64,000 nucleotides of DNA, taken from contig NC_092564.1 in NCBI RefSeq assembly GCF_037975245.1, positions 29,317,484 to 29,381,483 of the forward strand, written 5' to 3'. Of the stretch, positions 13,601 to 29,000 are shown piece after piece. Within the stretch, counting starts at the first letter, position 1. Every line of letters begins with the position of its first letter. The DNA is from Apostichopus japonicus (Eukaryota > Echinodermata > Holothuroidea > Aspidochirotida > Stichopodidae). The notes below the pieces were generated by a model that made no database searches, was not told where the DNA came from, and worked only from the letters and a program-made list of their open reading frames with translations. The position numbers and the translations under genes were made by a program.

Positions 13601-14569
13601 AAATACGTCACGCTCTCGAGGTACAGAGCAACCAACCGCGCCACGACAGCAGTTGATATAAATCTATGTTCGTTTCTAATACTTAAAGTTCCCAGAGACC
13701 GTATGAGATCGCGGCAAAAGCAAACTGCCCCCACCTGGTCTCGAGCCCGCGATCCAAAATACGTCACGCTCTCGAGGTACAGAGCAACCAACCGCGCCAC
13801 GACAGCAGTTGATATAAATCTATGTTCGTTTCTAATACTTAAAGTTCCCAGAGACCGTATGAGATCGCGGCAAAAGCAAACTGCCCCCACCTGGTCTCGA
13901 GCCCGCGATCCAAAATACGTCACGCTCTCGAGGTACAGAGCAACCAACCGCGCCACGACAGCAGTTGATATAAATCTATGTTCGTTTCTAATACTTAAAG
14001 TTCCAGAGACCGTATGAGATCGCGGAAAAAGCAAACTGCCCCACCTGGTCTCGAGCCCGCGATCCAAAATACGTCACGCTCTCGAGGTACAGAGCAACCA
14101 ACCGCGCCACGACAGCAGTTGATATAAATCTATGTTCGTTTCTAATACTTAAAGTTCCAGAGACCGTACCAGATCGCGGCAAAAGCAAACTGCCCCCACC
14201 TGGTCTCGAGCCCGCGATCCAAAATACGTCACGCTCTCGAGGTACAGAGCAACCAACCGCGCCACGACAGCAGTTGATATAAATCTATGTTCTTTTCTAA
14301 TACTTAAAGTTCCAGAGACCGTATGAGATCGCGGCAAAAGCAAACTGCCCCCACCTGGTCTCGAGCCCGCGATCCAAAATACGTCACGCTCTCGAGGTAC
14401 AGAGCAACCAACCGCGCCACGACAGCAGTTGATATAAATCTATGTTCGTTTCTAATACTTAAAGTTCCAGAGACCGTATGAGATCGCGGCAAAAGCAAAC
14501 TGCCCCCACCTGGTCTCGAGCCCGCGATCCAAAATACGTCACGCTCTCGAGGTACAGAGCAACCAACCG
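10610..14569. repeat. 26-monomer higher-order repeat, copy 2
   Basis: Near-perfect copy of the preceding block at an offset of 4,039 bp. The copies part at about 14,570, where this one reads ACCGGGCC and the other ACCGCGCC. Such identity in a family whose monomers otherwise differ at many sites means a very recent unequal exchange or an assembly duplication. Confidence 0.9.
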
Positions 14570-17500
14570 GGCCACGACAGCAGTTGATATAAATCTATGT
14601 TCGTTTCTAATACTTAAAGTTCCCAGAGACCGTATAAGATCGCGGCAAAAGCAAACTGCCCCCACCTGGTCTCGAGCCCGCGATCCAAAATACGTCACGC
14701 TCTCGAGGTACAGAGCAACCAACCGCGCCACGACAGCAGTTGATATAAATCTATGTTCGTTTCTAATACTTAAAGTTCCCAGAGACCGTATAAGATCGCG
14801 GCAAAAGCAAACTGCCCCATCTGGTCTCGAGCCCGCGATCCAAAATACGTCACGCTCTCGAGGTACAGAGCAACCAACCGCGCCACGACAGCAGTTGATA
14901 TAAATCTATGTTCGTTTCTAATACTTAAAGTTCCAGAGACCGTATTAGATCGCGGCAAAAGCAAACTGCCCCCACCTGGTCTCGAGCCCGCGATCCAAAA
15001 TACGTCACGCTCTCGAGGTACAGAGCAACCAACCGCGCCACGACAGCAGTTGATATAAATCTATGTTCGTTTCTAATACTTAAAGTTCCAGAGACCGTAT
15101 GAGATCGCGGCAAAAGCAAACTGCCCCCACCTGGTCTCGAGCCCGCGATCCAAAATACGTCACGCTCTCGAGGTACAGAGCAACCAACCGCGCCACGACA
15201 GCAGTTGATATAAATCTATGTTCGTTTCTAATACTTAAAGTTTCCAGAGACCGTATGAGATCGCGGCAAAAGCAAACTGCCCCCACCTGGTCTCGAGCCC
15301 GCGATCCAAAATACGTCACGCTCTCGAGGTACAGAGCAACCAACCGCGCCACGACAGCAGTTGATATAAATCTATGTTCGTTTCTAATACTTAAAGTTCC
15401 AGAGACCGTATGAGATCGCGGCAAAAGCAAACTGCCCCCACCTGGTCTCGAGCCCGCGATCCAAAATACGTCACGCTCTCGAGGTACAGAGCAACCAACC
15501 GCGCCACGACAGCAGTTGATATAAATCTATGTTCGTTTCTAATACTTAAAGTTCCCAGAGACCGTATTAGATCGCGGCAAAAGCAAACTGCTGCCACCTG
15601 GTCTCGAGCCCGCGATCCAAAAAACGTCACGCTCTCGAGGTACAGAGCAACCAACCGCGCCACGACAGCAGTTGATATAAATCTATGTTCGTTTCTAATA
15701 CTTAAAGTTCCAGAGACGTTATGAGATCGCGGCAAAAGCAATCTGCTGCCACCTGGTCTCGAGCCCGCGATCCAAAAAAACGTCACGCTCTCGAGGTACA
15801 GAGCAACCAACCGCGCCACGACAGCAGTTGATATAAATCTATGTTCGTTTCTAATACTTAAAGTTCCAGAGACCGTACAAGATCGCGGCAAAAGCAAACT
15901 GCCCCACATGGTCTCGAGCCCGCGATCCAAAATACGTCACGCTCTCGAGGTACAGAGCAACCAACCGCGCCACGACAGCAGTTGATATAAATCTATGTTC
16001 GTTTCTAATACTTAAAGTTCCAGATACGTTATGAGATCGCGGAAAAAGAAAACTGCCCCCACCTGGTCTCGAGCCCGCGATCCAAAATACGTCACGCTCT
16101 CGAGGTACAGAGCAACCAACCGGGCCACGACAGCAGTTGATATAAATCTATGTTCGTTTCTAATACTTAAAGTTCCAGAGACCGTACCAGATCGCGGCAA
16201 AAGCAAACTGCTCCCACCTGGTCTCGAGCCCGCGATCCAAAATACGTCACGCTCTCGAGGTACAGAGCAACCAACCGCGCCACGACAGCAGTTGATATAA
16301 ATCTATGTTCGTTTCTAATACTTAAAGTTCCCAGAGACCGTATGAGATCGCGGAAAAAGCTAACTGCCCCCACCTGGTCTCGAGCCCGCGATCCAAAATA
16401 CGTCACGCTCTCGAGGTACAGAGCAACCAACCGCGCCACGACAGCAGTTGATATAAATCTATGTTCGTTTCTAATACTTAAAGTTCCCAGAGACCGTATT
16501 AGATCGCGGAAAAAGCTAACTGCCCCCACCTGGTCTCGAGCCCGCGATCCAAAATACGTCACGCTCTCGAGGTACAGAGCAACCAACCGCGCCACGACAG
16601 CAGTTGATATAAATCTATGTTCGTTTCTAATACTTAAAGTTCCAGAGACGTTATGAGATCGCGGAAAAAGCAAACTGCCCCCACCTGGTCTCGAGCCCGC
16701 GATCCAAAAAACGTCACGCTCTCGAGGTACAGAGCAACCAACCGCGCCACGACAGCAGTTGATATAAATCTATGTTCGTTTCTAATACTTAAAGTTCCAG
16801 AGACCGTATAAGATCGCGGCAAAAGCAAACTGCCCCCACCTGGTCTCGAGCCCGCGATCCAAAATACGTCACGCTCTCGAGGTACAGAGCAACCAACCGC
16901 GCCACGACAGCAGTTGATATAAATCTATGTTCGTTTCTAATACTTAAAGTTCCAGAGACCGTATGAGATCGCGGAAAAAGCAAACTGCCCCCACCTGGTC
17001 TCGAGCCCGCGATCCAAAATACGTCACGCTCTCGAGGTACAGAGCAACCAACCGCGCCACGACAGCAGTTGATATAAATCTATGTTCTTTTCTAATACTT
17101 AAAGTTCCCAGAGACCGTATGAGATCGCGGCAAAAGCAAACTGCCCCCACCTGGTCTCGAGCCCGCGATCCAAAATACGTCACGCTCTCGAGGTACAGAG
17201 CAACCAACCGCGCCACGACAGCAGTTGATATAAATCTATGTTCGTTTCTAATACTTAAAGTTCCAGAGACCGTATGAGATCGCGGAAAAAGCAAACTGCC
17301 CCCACCTGGTCTCGAGCCCGCGATCCAAAATACGTCACGCTCTCGAGGTACAGAGCAACCAACCGCGCCACGACAGCAGTTGATATAAATCTATGTTCTT
17401 TTCTAATACTTAAAGTTCCAGAGACCGTATGAGATCGCGGCAAAAGCAAACTGCCCCCACCTGGTCTCGAGCCCGCGATCCAAAATACGTCACGCTCTCG

Positions 17501-19116
17501 AGGTACAGAGCAACCAACCGCGCCACGACAGCAGTTGATATAAATCTATGTTCGTTTCTAATACTTAAAGTTCCAGAGACCGTATGAGATCGCGGCAAAA
17601 GCAAACTGCCCCCACCTGGTCTCGAGCCCGCGATCCAAAATACGTTACGCTCTCGAGGTACAGAGCAACCAACCGCGCCACGACAGCAGTTGATATAAAT
17701 CTATGTTCGTTTCTAATACTTAAAGTTCCCAGAGACCGTATAAGATCGCGGCAAAAGCAAACTGCCCCCACCTGGTCTCGAGCCCGCGATCCAAAATACG
17801 TCACGCTCTCGAGGTACAGAGCAACCAACCGCGCCACGACAGCAGTTGATATAAATCTATGTTCGTTTCTAATACTTAAAGTTCCCAGAGACCGTATAAG
17901 ATCGCGGCAAAAGCAAACTGCCCCACCTGGTCTCGAGCCCGCGATCCAAAATACGTCACGCTCTCGAGGTACAGAGCAACCAACCGCGCCACGACAGCAG
18001 TTGATATAAATCTATGTTCGTTTCTAATACTTAAAGTTCCCAGAGACCGTATGAGATCGCGGAAAAAGCAAACTGCCCCCACCTGGTCTCGAGCCCTCGA
18101 TCCAAAATACGTCACGCTCTCGAGGTACAGAGCAACCAACCGCGCCACGACAGCAGTTGATATAAATCTATGTTCGTTTCTAATACTTAAAGTTCCAGAG
18201 ACCGTATGAGATCGCGGAAAAAGCAAACTGCCCCCACCTGGTCTCGAGCCCTCGATCCAAAATACGTCACGCTCTCGAGGTACAGAGCAACCAACCGCGC
18301 CACGACAGCAGTTGATATAAATCTATGTTCGTTTCTAATACTTAAAGTTCCAGAGACGTTATGAGATCGCGGCAAAAGCAAACTGCTGCCACCTGGTCTC
18401 GAGCCCGCGATCCAAAAAACGTCACGCTCTCGAGGTACAGAGCAACCAACCGCGCCACGACAGCAGTTGATATAAATCTATGTTCGTTTCTAATACTTAA
18501 AGTTCCAGAGACCGTACAAGATCGCGGCAAAAGCAAACTGCCCCACCTGGTCTCGAGCCCGCGATCCAAAATACGTCACGCTCTCGAGGTACAGAGCAAC
18601 CAACCGCGCCACGACAGCAGTTGATATAAATCTATGTTCGTTTCTAATACTTAAAGTTCCAGATACGTTATGAGATCGCGGAAAAAGCAAACTGCCCCCA
18701 CCTGGTCTCGAGCCCGCGATCCAAAATACGTCACGCTCTCGAGGTAGAGAGCAACCAACCGCGCCACGACAGCAGTTGATATAAATCTATGTTCGTTTCT
18801 AATACTTAAAGTTCCAGAGACCTTATGAGATCGCGGCAAAAGCAAACTGCTCCCACCTGGTCTCGAGCCCGCGATCCAAAATACGTCACGCTCTCGAGGT
18901 ACAGAGCAACCAACCGCGCCACGACAGCAGTTGATATAAATCTATGTTCGTTTCTAATACTTAAAGTTCCCAGAGACCGTATGAGATCGCGGAAAAAGCT
19001 AACTGCCCCCACCTGGTCTCGAGCCCGCGATCCAAAATACGTCACGCTCTCGAGGTACAGAGCAACCAACCGCGCCACGACAGCAGTTGATATAAATCTA
19101 TGTTCGTTTCTAATAC

Positions 19117-22100
19117 TTAAAGTTCCAGAGACCGTACAAGATCGCGGCAAAAGCAAACTGCCCCCACCTGGCCTCGAGCCCGCGATCCAAAATACGTCAC
19201 GCTCTCGAGGTACAGAGCAACCAACCGAGCCACGACAGCAGTTGATATAAATCTAAGTTCGTTTCTAATACTTAAAGTTCCCAGAGACCGTATGAGATCG
19301 CGGCAAAAGCAAACTGCCCCCCACCTGGTCTCGAGCCCGCGATCCAAAATACGTCACGCTCTCGAGGTACAGAGCAACCAACCGCGCCACGACAGCAGTT
19401 GATATAAATCTATGTTCGTTTCTAATACTTAAAGTTCCCAGAGACCGTATGAGATCGCGGCAAAAGCAAACTGCCCCCACCTGGTCTCGAGCCCGCGATC
19501 CAAAATACGTCACGCTCTCGAGGTACAGAGCAACCAACCGCGCCACGACAGCAGTTGATATAAATCTATGTTCGTTTCTAATACTTAAAGTTCCAGAGAC
19601 CGTATGAGATCGCGGCAAAAGCAAACTGCCCCCACCTGGTCTCGAGCCCGCGATCCAAAATACGTCACGCTCTCGAGGTACAGAGCAACCAACCGCGCCA
19701 CGACAGCAGTTGATATAAATCTATGTTCGTTTCTAATACTTAAAGTTCCCAGAGACCGTATTAGATCGCGGCAAAAGCAAACTGCTGCCACCTGGTCTCG
19801 AGCCCGCGATCCAAAAAACGTCACGCTCTCGAGGTACAGAGCAACCAACCGCGCCACGACAGCAGTTGATATAAATCTATGTTCGTTTCTAATACTTAAA
19901 GTTCCAGAGACCGTACAAGATCGCGGCAAAAGCAAACTGCCCCACCTGGTCTCGAGCCCGCGATCCAAAATACGTCACCCTCTCGAGGTACAGAGCAACC
20001 AACCGCGCCACGACAGCAGTTGATATAAATCTATGTTCGTTTCTAATACTTAAAGTTCCAGAGACTTTATGAGATCGCGGAAAAAGCAAACTGCCCCCAC
20101 CTGGTCTCGAGCCCGCGATCCAAAATACGTCACGCTCTCGAGGTACAGAGCAACCAACCGCGCCACGACAGCAGTTGATATAAATCTATGTTCGTTTCTA
20201 ATACTTAAAGTTCCAGAGACCGTACAAGATCGCGGCAAAAGCAAACTGCCCCCACCTGGTCTCGAGCCCGCGATCCAAAATACGTCACGCTCTCGAGGTA
20301 CAGAGCAACCAACCGCGCCACGACAGCAGTTGATATAAATCTATGTTCGTTTCTAATACTTAAAGTTCCAGAGACCGTACAAGATCGCGGCAAAAGCAAA
20401 CTGCCCCCACCTGGTCTCGAGCCCGCGATCCAAAATACGTCACGCTCTCGAGGTACAGAGCAACCAACCGCGCCACGACAGCAGTTGATATAAATCTATG
20501 TTCGTTGCTAATACTTAAAGTTCCCAGAGACCGTATGAGATCGCGGCAAAAGCAGACTGCCCCCACCTGGTCTCGAGCCCGCGATCCAAAATACGTCACG
20601 CTCTCGAGGTACAGAGCAACCAACCGCGCCACGAGAGCAGTTGATATAAATCTATGTTCGTTTCTAATACTTAAAGTTCCAGAGACCGTACAAGATCGCG
20701 GCAAAAGCAAACTGCCCCCACCTGGCCTCGAGCCCGCGATCCAAAATACGTCACGCTCTCGAGGTACAGAGCAACCAACCGCGCCACGACAGCAGTTGAT
20801 ATAAATCTATGTTCGTTTCTAATACTTAAAGTTCCCAGAGACCGTATGAGATCGCGGCAAAAGCAAACTGCCCCCCACCTGGTCTCGAGCCCGCGATCCA
20901 AAATACGTCACGCTCTCGAGGTACAGAGCAACCAACCGCGCCACGACAGCAGTTGATATAAATCTATGTTCGTTTCTAATACTTAAAGTTCCCAGAGACC
21001 GTATGAGATCGCGGCAAAAGCAAACTGCCCCCACCTGGTCTCGAGCCCGCGATCCAAAATACGTCACGCTCTCGAGGTACAGAGCAACCAACCGCGCCAC
21101 GACAGCAGTTGATATAAATCTATGTTCGTTTCTAATACTTAAAGTTCCAGAGACCGTATGAGATCGCGGCAAAAGCAAACTGCCCCCACCTGGTCTCGAG
21201 CCCGCGATCCAAAATACGTCACGCTCTCGAGGTACAGAGCAACCAACCGCGCCACGACAGCAGTTGATATAAATCTATGTTCGTTTCTAATACTTAAAGT
21301 TCCCAGAGACCGTATTAGATCGCGGCAAAAGCAAACTGCTGCCACCTGGTCTCGAGCCCGCGATCCAAAATACGTCACGCTCTCGAGGTACAGAGCAACC
21401 AACCGCGCCACGACAGCAGTTGATATAAATCTATGTTCGTTTCTAATACTTAAAGTTCCAGAGACCGTACAAGATCGCGGCAAAAGCAAACTGCCCCCAC
21501 CTGGTCTCGAGCCCGCGATCCAAAATACGTCACGCTCTCGAGGTACAGAGCAACCAACCGCGCCACGACAGCAGTTGATATAAATCTATGTTCGTTTCTA
21601 ATACTTAAAGTTCCAGAGACCGTACCAGATCGCGGCAAAAGCAGACTGCCCTCACCTGGTCTCGAGCCCGCGATCCAAAATACGTCACGCTCTCGAGGTA
21701 CAGAGCAACCAACCGCGCCACGACAGCAGTTGATATAAATCTATGTTCGTTTCTAATACTTAAAGTTCCCAGAGACCGTATGAGATCGCGGCAAAAGCAA
21801 ACTGCCCCCACCTGGTCTCGAGCCCGCGATCCAAAATACGTCACGCTCTCGAGGTACAGAGCAACCAACCGCGCCACGACAGCAGTTGATATAAATCTAT
21901 GTTCGTTTCTAATACTTAAAGTTCCCAGAGACCGTATGAGATCGCGGCAAAAGCAAACTGCCCCCACCTGGTCTCGAGCCCGCGATCCAAAATACGTCAC
22001 GCTCTCGAGGTACAGAGCAACCAACCGCGCCACGACAGCAGTTGATATAAATCTATGTTCGTTTCTAATACTTAAAGTTCCAGAGACCGTACCAGATCGC

Positions 22101-22200
22101 GGCAAAAGCAAACTGCCCCCACCTGGTCTCGAGCCCGCGATCCAAAATACGTCACGCTCTCGAGGTACAGAGCAACCAACCGCGCCACGACAGCAGTTGA
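19117..22200. repeat. 10-monomer higher-order repeat (about 1,554 bp), two partial copies
   Basis: The series beginning at 19,117 recurs at 20,671. It runs through a monomer with six Cs (CCCCCCACC), then two 156 bp ATGAG monomers and an ATTAG/CTGCCACC monomer. Matched points are 19,265/20,819 and 19,585/21,139. Similarity is good for about 800 bp and then becomes patchy, so only part of the second unit is conserved. Confidence 0.6.
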
Positions 22201-23000
22201 TATAAATCTATGTTCGTTTCTAATACTTAAAGTTCCAGAGACCGTATGAGATCGCGGCAAAAGCAAACTGCCCCCACCTGGTCTCGAGCCCGCGATCCAA
22301 AATACGTCACGCTCTCGAGGTACAGAGCAACCAACCGCGCCACGACAGCAGTTGATATAAATCTATGTTCGTTTCTAATACTTAAAGTTCCAGAGACCGT
22401 ATTAGATCGCGGCAAAAGCAAACTGCTGCCACCTGGTCTCGAGCCCGCGATCCAAAAAACGTCACGCTCTCGAGGTACAGAGCAACCAACCGCGCCACGA
22501 CAGCAGTTGATATAAATCTATGTTCGTTTCTAATACTTAAAGTTCCAGAGACCGTACAAGATCGCGGCAAAAGCAAACTGCCCCACCTGGTCTCGAGCCC
22601 GCGATCCAAAATACGTCACCCTCTCGAGGTACAGAGCAACCAACCGCGCCACGACAGCAGTTGATATAAATCTATGTTCGTTTCTAATACTTAAAGTTCC
22701 AGAGACCGTACCAGATCGCGGCAAAAGCAAACTGCCCCCACCTGGTCTCGAGCCCGCGATCCAAAATACGTCACGCTCTCGAGGTACAGAGCAACCAACC
22801 GCGCCACGACAGCAGTTGATATAAATCTATGTTCGTTTCTAATACTTAAAGTTCCAGAGACCGTACAAGATCGCGGCAAAAGCAAACTGCCCCCACCTGG
22901 TCTCGAGCCCGCGATCCAAAATACGTCACGCTCTCGAGGTACAGAGCAACCAACCGCGCCACGACAGCAGTTGATATAAATCTATGTTCGTTTCTAATAC

Positions 23001-26000
23001 TTAAAGTTCCAGAGACCGTATAAGATCGCGGCAAAAGCAAACTGCCCCCACCTGGTCTCGAGCCCGCGATCCAAAATACGTCACGCTCTCGAGGTACAGA
23101 GCAACCAACCGCGCCACGACAGCAGTTGATATAAATCTATGTTCGTTTTTAATACTTAAAGTTCCCAGAGACCGTATAAGATCGCGGCAAAAGCAAACTG
23201 CCCCCACCTGGTCTCGAGCCCGCGATCCAAAATACGTCACGCTCTCGAGGTACAGAGCAACCAACCGCGCCACGACAGCAGTTGATATAAATCTATGTTC
23301 GTTTCTAATACTTAAAGTTCCAGAAACCGTATGAGATCGCGGCAAAAGCAAACTGCCCCCACCTGGTCTCGAGCCCGCGATCCAAAATACGTCACGCTCT
23401 CGAGGTACAGAGCAACCAACCGCGCCACGACAGCAGTTGATATAAATCTATGTTCGTTTTTAATACTTAAAGTTCCCAGAGACCGTACCATATCGCGGCA
23501 AAAGCAAACTGCCCCCACCTGGTCTCGAGCCCGCGATCCAAAATACCTCACGCTCTCGAGATACAGAGCAACCAACCGCGCCACGACAGTAGTTGATATA
23601 AATCTATGTTCGTTTCTAATACTTAAAGTTCCAGAGACCGTATGAGATCGCGGCAAAAGCAAACTGCCCCCACCTGGTCTCGAGCCCGCGATCCAAAATA
23701 CGTCACGCTCTCGAGGTACAGAGCAACCAACCGCGCCACGACAGCAGTTGATATAAATCTATGTTCGTTTCTAATACTTAAAGTTCCCAGAAACCGTATA
23801 AGATCGCGGCAAAAGCAAACTGCCCCACCTGGTCTCGAGCCCGCGATCCAAAATACGTCACGCTCTCGAGGTACAGAGCAACCAACCGCCCCACGACAGC
23901 AGTTGATATCAATCTATGTTCGTTTCTAATACTTAAAGTTCCCAGAGACCATACCATATCGCGGCAAAAGCAAACTGCCCCCACCTGGTCTCGAGCCCGC
24001 GATCCAAAATACGTCACGCTCTCGAGGTACAGAGCAACCAACCGCGCCACGACAGCAGTTGATATAAATCTATGTTCGTTTCTAATACTTAAAGTTCCAG
24101 AGACCGTATAAGAACCCGGCAAAAGCAAACTGTCCCCACCTGGTCTCGAGCCCGCGATCCAAAATACGTCACGCTCTCGAGGTACAGAGCAACCAACCGC
24201 GCCACGACAGCAGTTGATATAAATCTATGTTCGTTTCTAATACTTAAAGTTCCAGAGACCGTATGAGATCGCGGCAAAAGCAAACTGCCCCACCTGGTCT
24301 CGAGCCCGCGATCCAAAATACGTCACGCTCTCGAGGTACAGAGCAACCAACCGCGCCACGACAGCAGTTGATATAAATCTATGTTCGTTTTTAATACTTA
24401 AAGTTCCCAGAGACCGTACCATATCGCGGCAAAAGCAAACTGCCCCCACCTGGTCTCGAGCCCGCGATCCAAAATACGTCACGCTCTCGAGGTACAGAGC
24501 AACCAACGGCGCCACGACAGCAGTTGATATAAATCTATGTTCGTTTCTAATACTTAAAGTTCCAGAGACCGTATGAGATCGCGGCAAAAGCAAACTGCCC
24601 CACCTGGTCTCGAGCCCGCGATCCAAAATACGTCACGCTCTCGAGGTACAGAGCAACCAACCGCGCCACGACAGCAGTTGATATAAATCTATGTTCGTTT
24701 CTAATACTTAAAGTTCCCGAGACCGTATAAGATCGCTGCAAAAGCAAACTGCCCCCACCTGGTCTCGAGCCCGCGATCCAAAATACGTCACGCTCTCGAG
24801 GTACAGAGCAACCAACCGCGCCACGACAGCAGTTGATATAAATCTATGTTCGTTTCTAATACTTAAAGTTCCAGAGACCGTATGAGATCGCGGCAAAAGC
24901 AAACTGTCCCCACCTGGTCTCGAGCCCGCGATCCAAAATACGTCACGCTCTCGAGGTACAGAGCAACCAACCGCGCCACGACAGCAGTTGATATAAATCT
25001 ATGTTCGTTTTTAATACTTAAAGTTCCCAGAGACCGTATGAGATCGCGGCAAAAGCAAACTGCCACCACCTGGTCTCGAGCCCGCGATCCAAAATACGTC
25101 ACGCTCTCGAGGTACAGAGCAACCAACCGCGCCACGACAGCAGTTGATATAAATCTATGTTCGTTTTTAATACTTAAAGTTCCCAGAGACCGTACCATAT
25201 CGCGGCAAAAGCAAACTGCCCCCACCTGGTCTCGAGCCCGCGATCCAAAATACGTCACGCTCTCGAGGTACAGAGCAACCAACCGCGCCACGACAGCAGT
25301 TGATATAAATCTATGTTCGTTTCTAATACTTAAAGTTCCAGAGACCGTATGAGATCGCGGCAAAAGCAAACTGCCCCCACCTGGTCTCGAGCCCGCGATC
25401 CAAAATACGTCACGCTCTCGAGGTACAGAGCAACCAACCGCGCCACGACAGCAGTTGATATAAATCTATGTTCGTTTCTAATACTTAAAGTTCCAGAGAC
25501 CGTATGAGATCGCGGCAAAAGCAAACTGCCCCCACCTGGTCTCGAGCCCGCGATCCAAAATACCTCACGCTCTCGAGGTACAGAGCAACCAACCGCGCCA
25601 CGACAGCAGTTGATATAAATCTATGTTCGTTTCTAATACTTAAAGTTCCAGAGACCGTATAAGATCGCGGCAAAAGCAAACTGCCCCCACCTGGTCTCGA
25701 GCCCGCGATCCAAAATACGTCACGCTCTCGAGGTACAGAGCAACCAACCGCGCCACGACAGCAGTTGATATAAATCTATGTTCGTTTTTAATACTTAAAG
25801 TTCCCAGAGACCGTATAAGATCGCGGCAAAAGCAAACTGCCCCCACCTGGTCTCGAGCCCGCGATCCAAAATACGTCACGCTCTCGAGGTACAGAGCAAC
25901 CAACCGCGCCACGACAGCAGTTGATATAAATCTATGTTCGTTTCTAATACTTAAAGTTCCAGAAACCGTATGAGATCGCGGCAAAAGCAAACTGCCCCCA

Positions 26001-29000
26001 CCTGGTCTCGAGCCCGCGATCCAAAATACGTCACGCTCTCGAGGTACAGAGCAACCAACCGCGCCACGACAGCAGTTGATATAAATCTATGTTCGTTTTT
26101 AATACTTAAAGTTCCCAGAGACCGTACCATATCGCGGCAAAAGCAAACTGCCCCCACCTGGTCTCGAGCCCGCGATCCAAAATACCTCACGCTCTCGAGG
26201 TACAGAGCAACCAACCGCGCCACGACAGTAGTTGATATAAATCTATGTTCGTTTCTAATACTTAAAGTTCCAGAGACCGTATGAGATCGCGGCAAAAGCA
26301 AACTGCCCCCACCTGGTCTCGAGCCCGCGATCCAAAATACGTCACGCTCTCGAGGTACAGAGCAACCAACCGCGCCACGACAGCAGTTGATATAAATCTA
26401 TGTTCGTTTCTAATACTTAAAGTTCCCAGAAACCGTATAAGATCGCGGCAAAAGCAAACTGCCCCACCTGGTCTCGAGCCCGCGATCCAAAATACGTCAC
26501 GCTCTCGAGGTACAGAGCAACCAACCGCCCCACGACAGCAGTTGATATAAATCTATGTTCGTTTCTAATACTTAAAGTTCCAGAGACCGTATAAGATCGC
26601 GGCAAAAGCAAACTGCCCCCACCTGGTCTCGAGCCCGCGATCCAAAATACGTCACGCTCTCGAGGTACAGAGCAACCAACCGCGCCACGACAGCAGTTGA
26701 TATAAATCTATGTTCGTTTCTAATACTTAAAGTTCCCGAGACCGTATAAGATCGCTGCAAAAGCAAACTGCCCCCACCTGGTCTCGAGCCCGCGATCCAA
26801 AATACGTCACGCTCTCGAGGTACAGAGCAACCAACCGCGCCACGACAGCAGTTGATATAAATCTATGTTCGTTTCTAATACTTAAAGTTCCAGAGACCGT
26901 ATGAGATCGTGGCAAAAGCAAACTGCCCCCACCTGGTCTCGAGCCCGCGATCCAAAATACGTCACGCTCTCGAGGTACAGAGCAACCAACCGCGCCACGA
27001 CAGCAGTTGATATAAATCTATGTTCGTTTTTAATACTTAAAGTTAACAGAGACCGTATGAGATCGCGGCAAAAGCAAACTGCCCCCACCTGGTCTCGAGC
27101 CCGCGATCCAAAATACGTCACGCTCTCGAGGTACAGAGTAACCAACCGCGCCACGACAGCAGTTGATATAAATCTATGTTCGTTTCTAATACTTAAAGTT
27201 CCAGAGACCGTATGAGATCGCGGCAAAAGCAAACTGCCCCCACCTGGTCTCGAGCCCGCGATCCAAAATACCTCACGCTCTCGAGGTACAGAGCAACCAA
27301 CCGCGCCACGACAGCAGTTGATATAAATCTATGTTCGTTTCTAATACTTAAAGTTCCCAGAGACCGTACCATATCGCGGCAAAAGCAAACTGCCCCCACC
27401 TGGTCTCGAGCCCGCGATCCAAAATACCTCACGCTCTCGAGGTACAGAGCAACCAACCGCGCCACGACAGTAGTTGATATAAATCTATGTTCGTTTCTAA
27501 TACTTAAAGTTCCAGAGACCGTATGAGATCGCGGCAAAAGCAAACTGCCCCCAACTGGTCTCGAGCCCGCGATCCAAAATACGTCACGCTCTCGAGGTAC
27601 AGAGCAACCAACCGCGCCACGACAGCAGTTGATATAAATCTATGTTCGTTTCTAATACTTAAAGTTCCCAGAGACCGTATTAGATCGCGGCAAAAGCAAA
27701 CTGCCACCACCTGGTCTCGAGCCCGCGATCCAAAATACGTCACGCTCTCGAGGTACAGAGCAACCAACCGCGCCACGACAGCAGTTGATATAAATCTATG
27801 TTCGTTTTTAATACTTAAAGTTCCCAGAGACCGTACCATATCGCGGCAAAAGCAAACTGCCCCCACCTGGTCTCGAGCCCGCGATCCAAAATACGTCACG
27901 CTCTCGAGGTACAGAGCAACCAACCGCGCCACGACAGCAGTTGATATAAATCTATGTTCGTTTCTAATACTTAAAGTTCCAGAGACCGTATGAGATCGCG
28001 GCAAAAGCAAACTGCCCCACCTGGTCTCGAGCCCGCGATCCAAAATACGTCACGCTCTCGAGGTACAGAGCAACCAACCGCGCCACGACAGCAGTTGATA
28101 TAAATCTATGTTCGTTTCTAATACTTAAAGTTCCAGAGACCGTATAAAATCGCGGCAAAAGCAAACTGCCCCCACCTGGTCTCGAGCCCGCGATCCAAAA
28201 TACGTCACGCTCTCGAGGTACAGAGCAACCAACCGCGCCACGACAGCAGTTGATATAAATCTATGTTCGTTTCTAATACTTAAAGTTCCAGAGACCGTAT
28301 GAGATCGCGGCAAAAGCAAACTGCCCCCACCTGGTCTCGAGCCCGCGATCCAAAATACGTCACGCTCTCGAGGTACAGAGCAACCAACCGCGCCACGACA
28401 GCAGTTGATATAAATCTATGTTCGTTTTTAATACTTAAAGTTCCCAGAGACCGTATAAGATCGCGGCAAAAGCAAACTGCCCCCACCTGGTCTCGAGCCC
28501 GCGATCCAAAATACGTCACGCTCTCGAGGTACAGAGCAACCAACCGCGCCACGACAGCAGTTGATATAAATCTATGTTCGTTTCTAATACTTAAAGTTCC
28601 AGAGACCGTATGAGATCGCGGCAAAAGCAAACTGCCCCCACCTGGTCTCGAGCCCGCGATCCAAAATACGTCACGCTCTCGAGGTACAGAGCAACCAACC
28701 GCGCCACGACAGCAGTTGATATAAATCTATGTTCGTTTTTAATACTTAAAGTTCCCAGAGACCGTACCATATCGCGGCAAAAGCAAACTGCCCCCACCTG
28801 GTCTCGAGCCCGCGATCCAAAATACCTCACGCTCTCGAGGTACAGAGCAACCAACCGCGCCACGACAGCAGTTGATATAAATCTATGTTCGTTTCTAATA
28901 CTTAAAGTTCCAGAGACCGTATGAGATCGCGGCAAAAGCAAACTGCCCCCACCTGGTCTCGAGCCCGCGATCCAAAATACGTCACGCTCTCGAGGTACAG

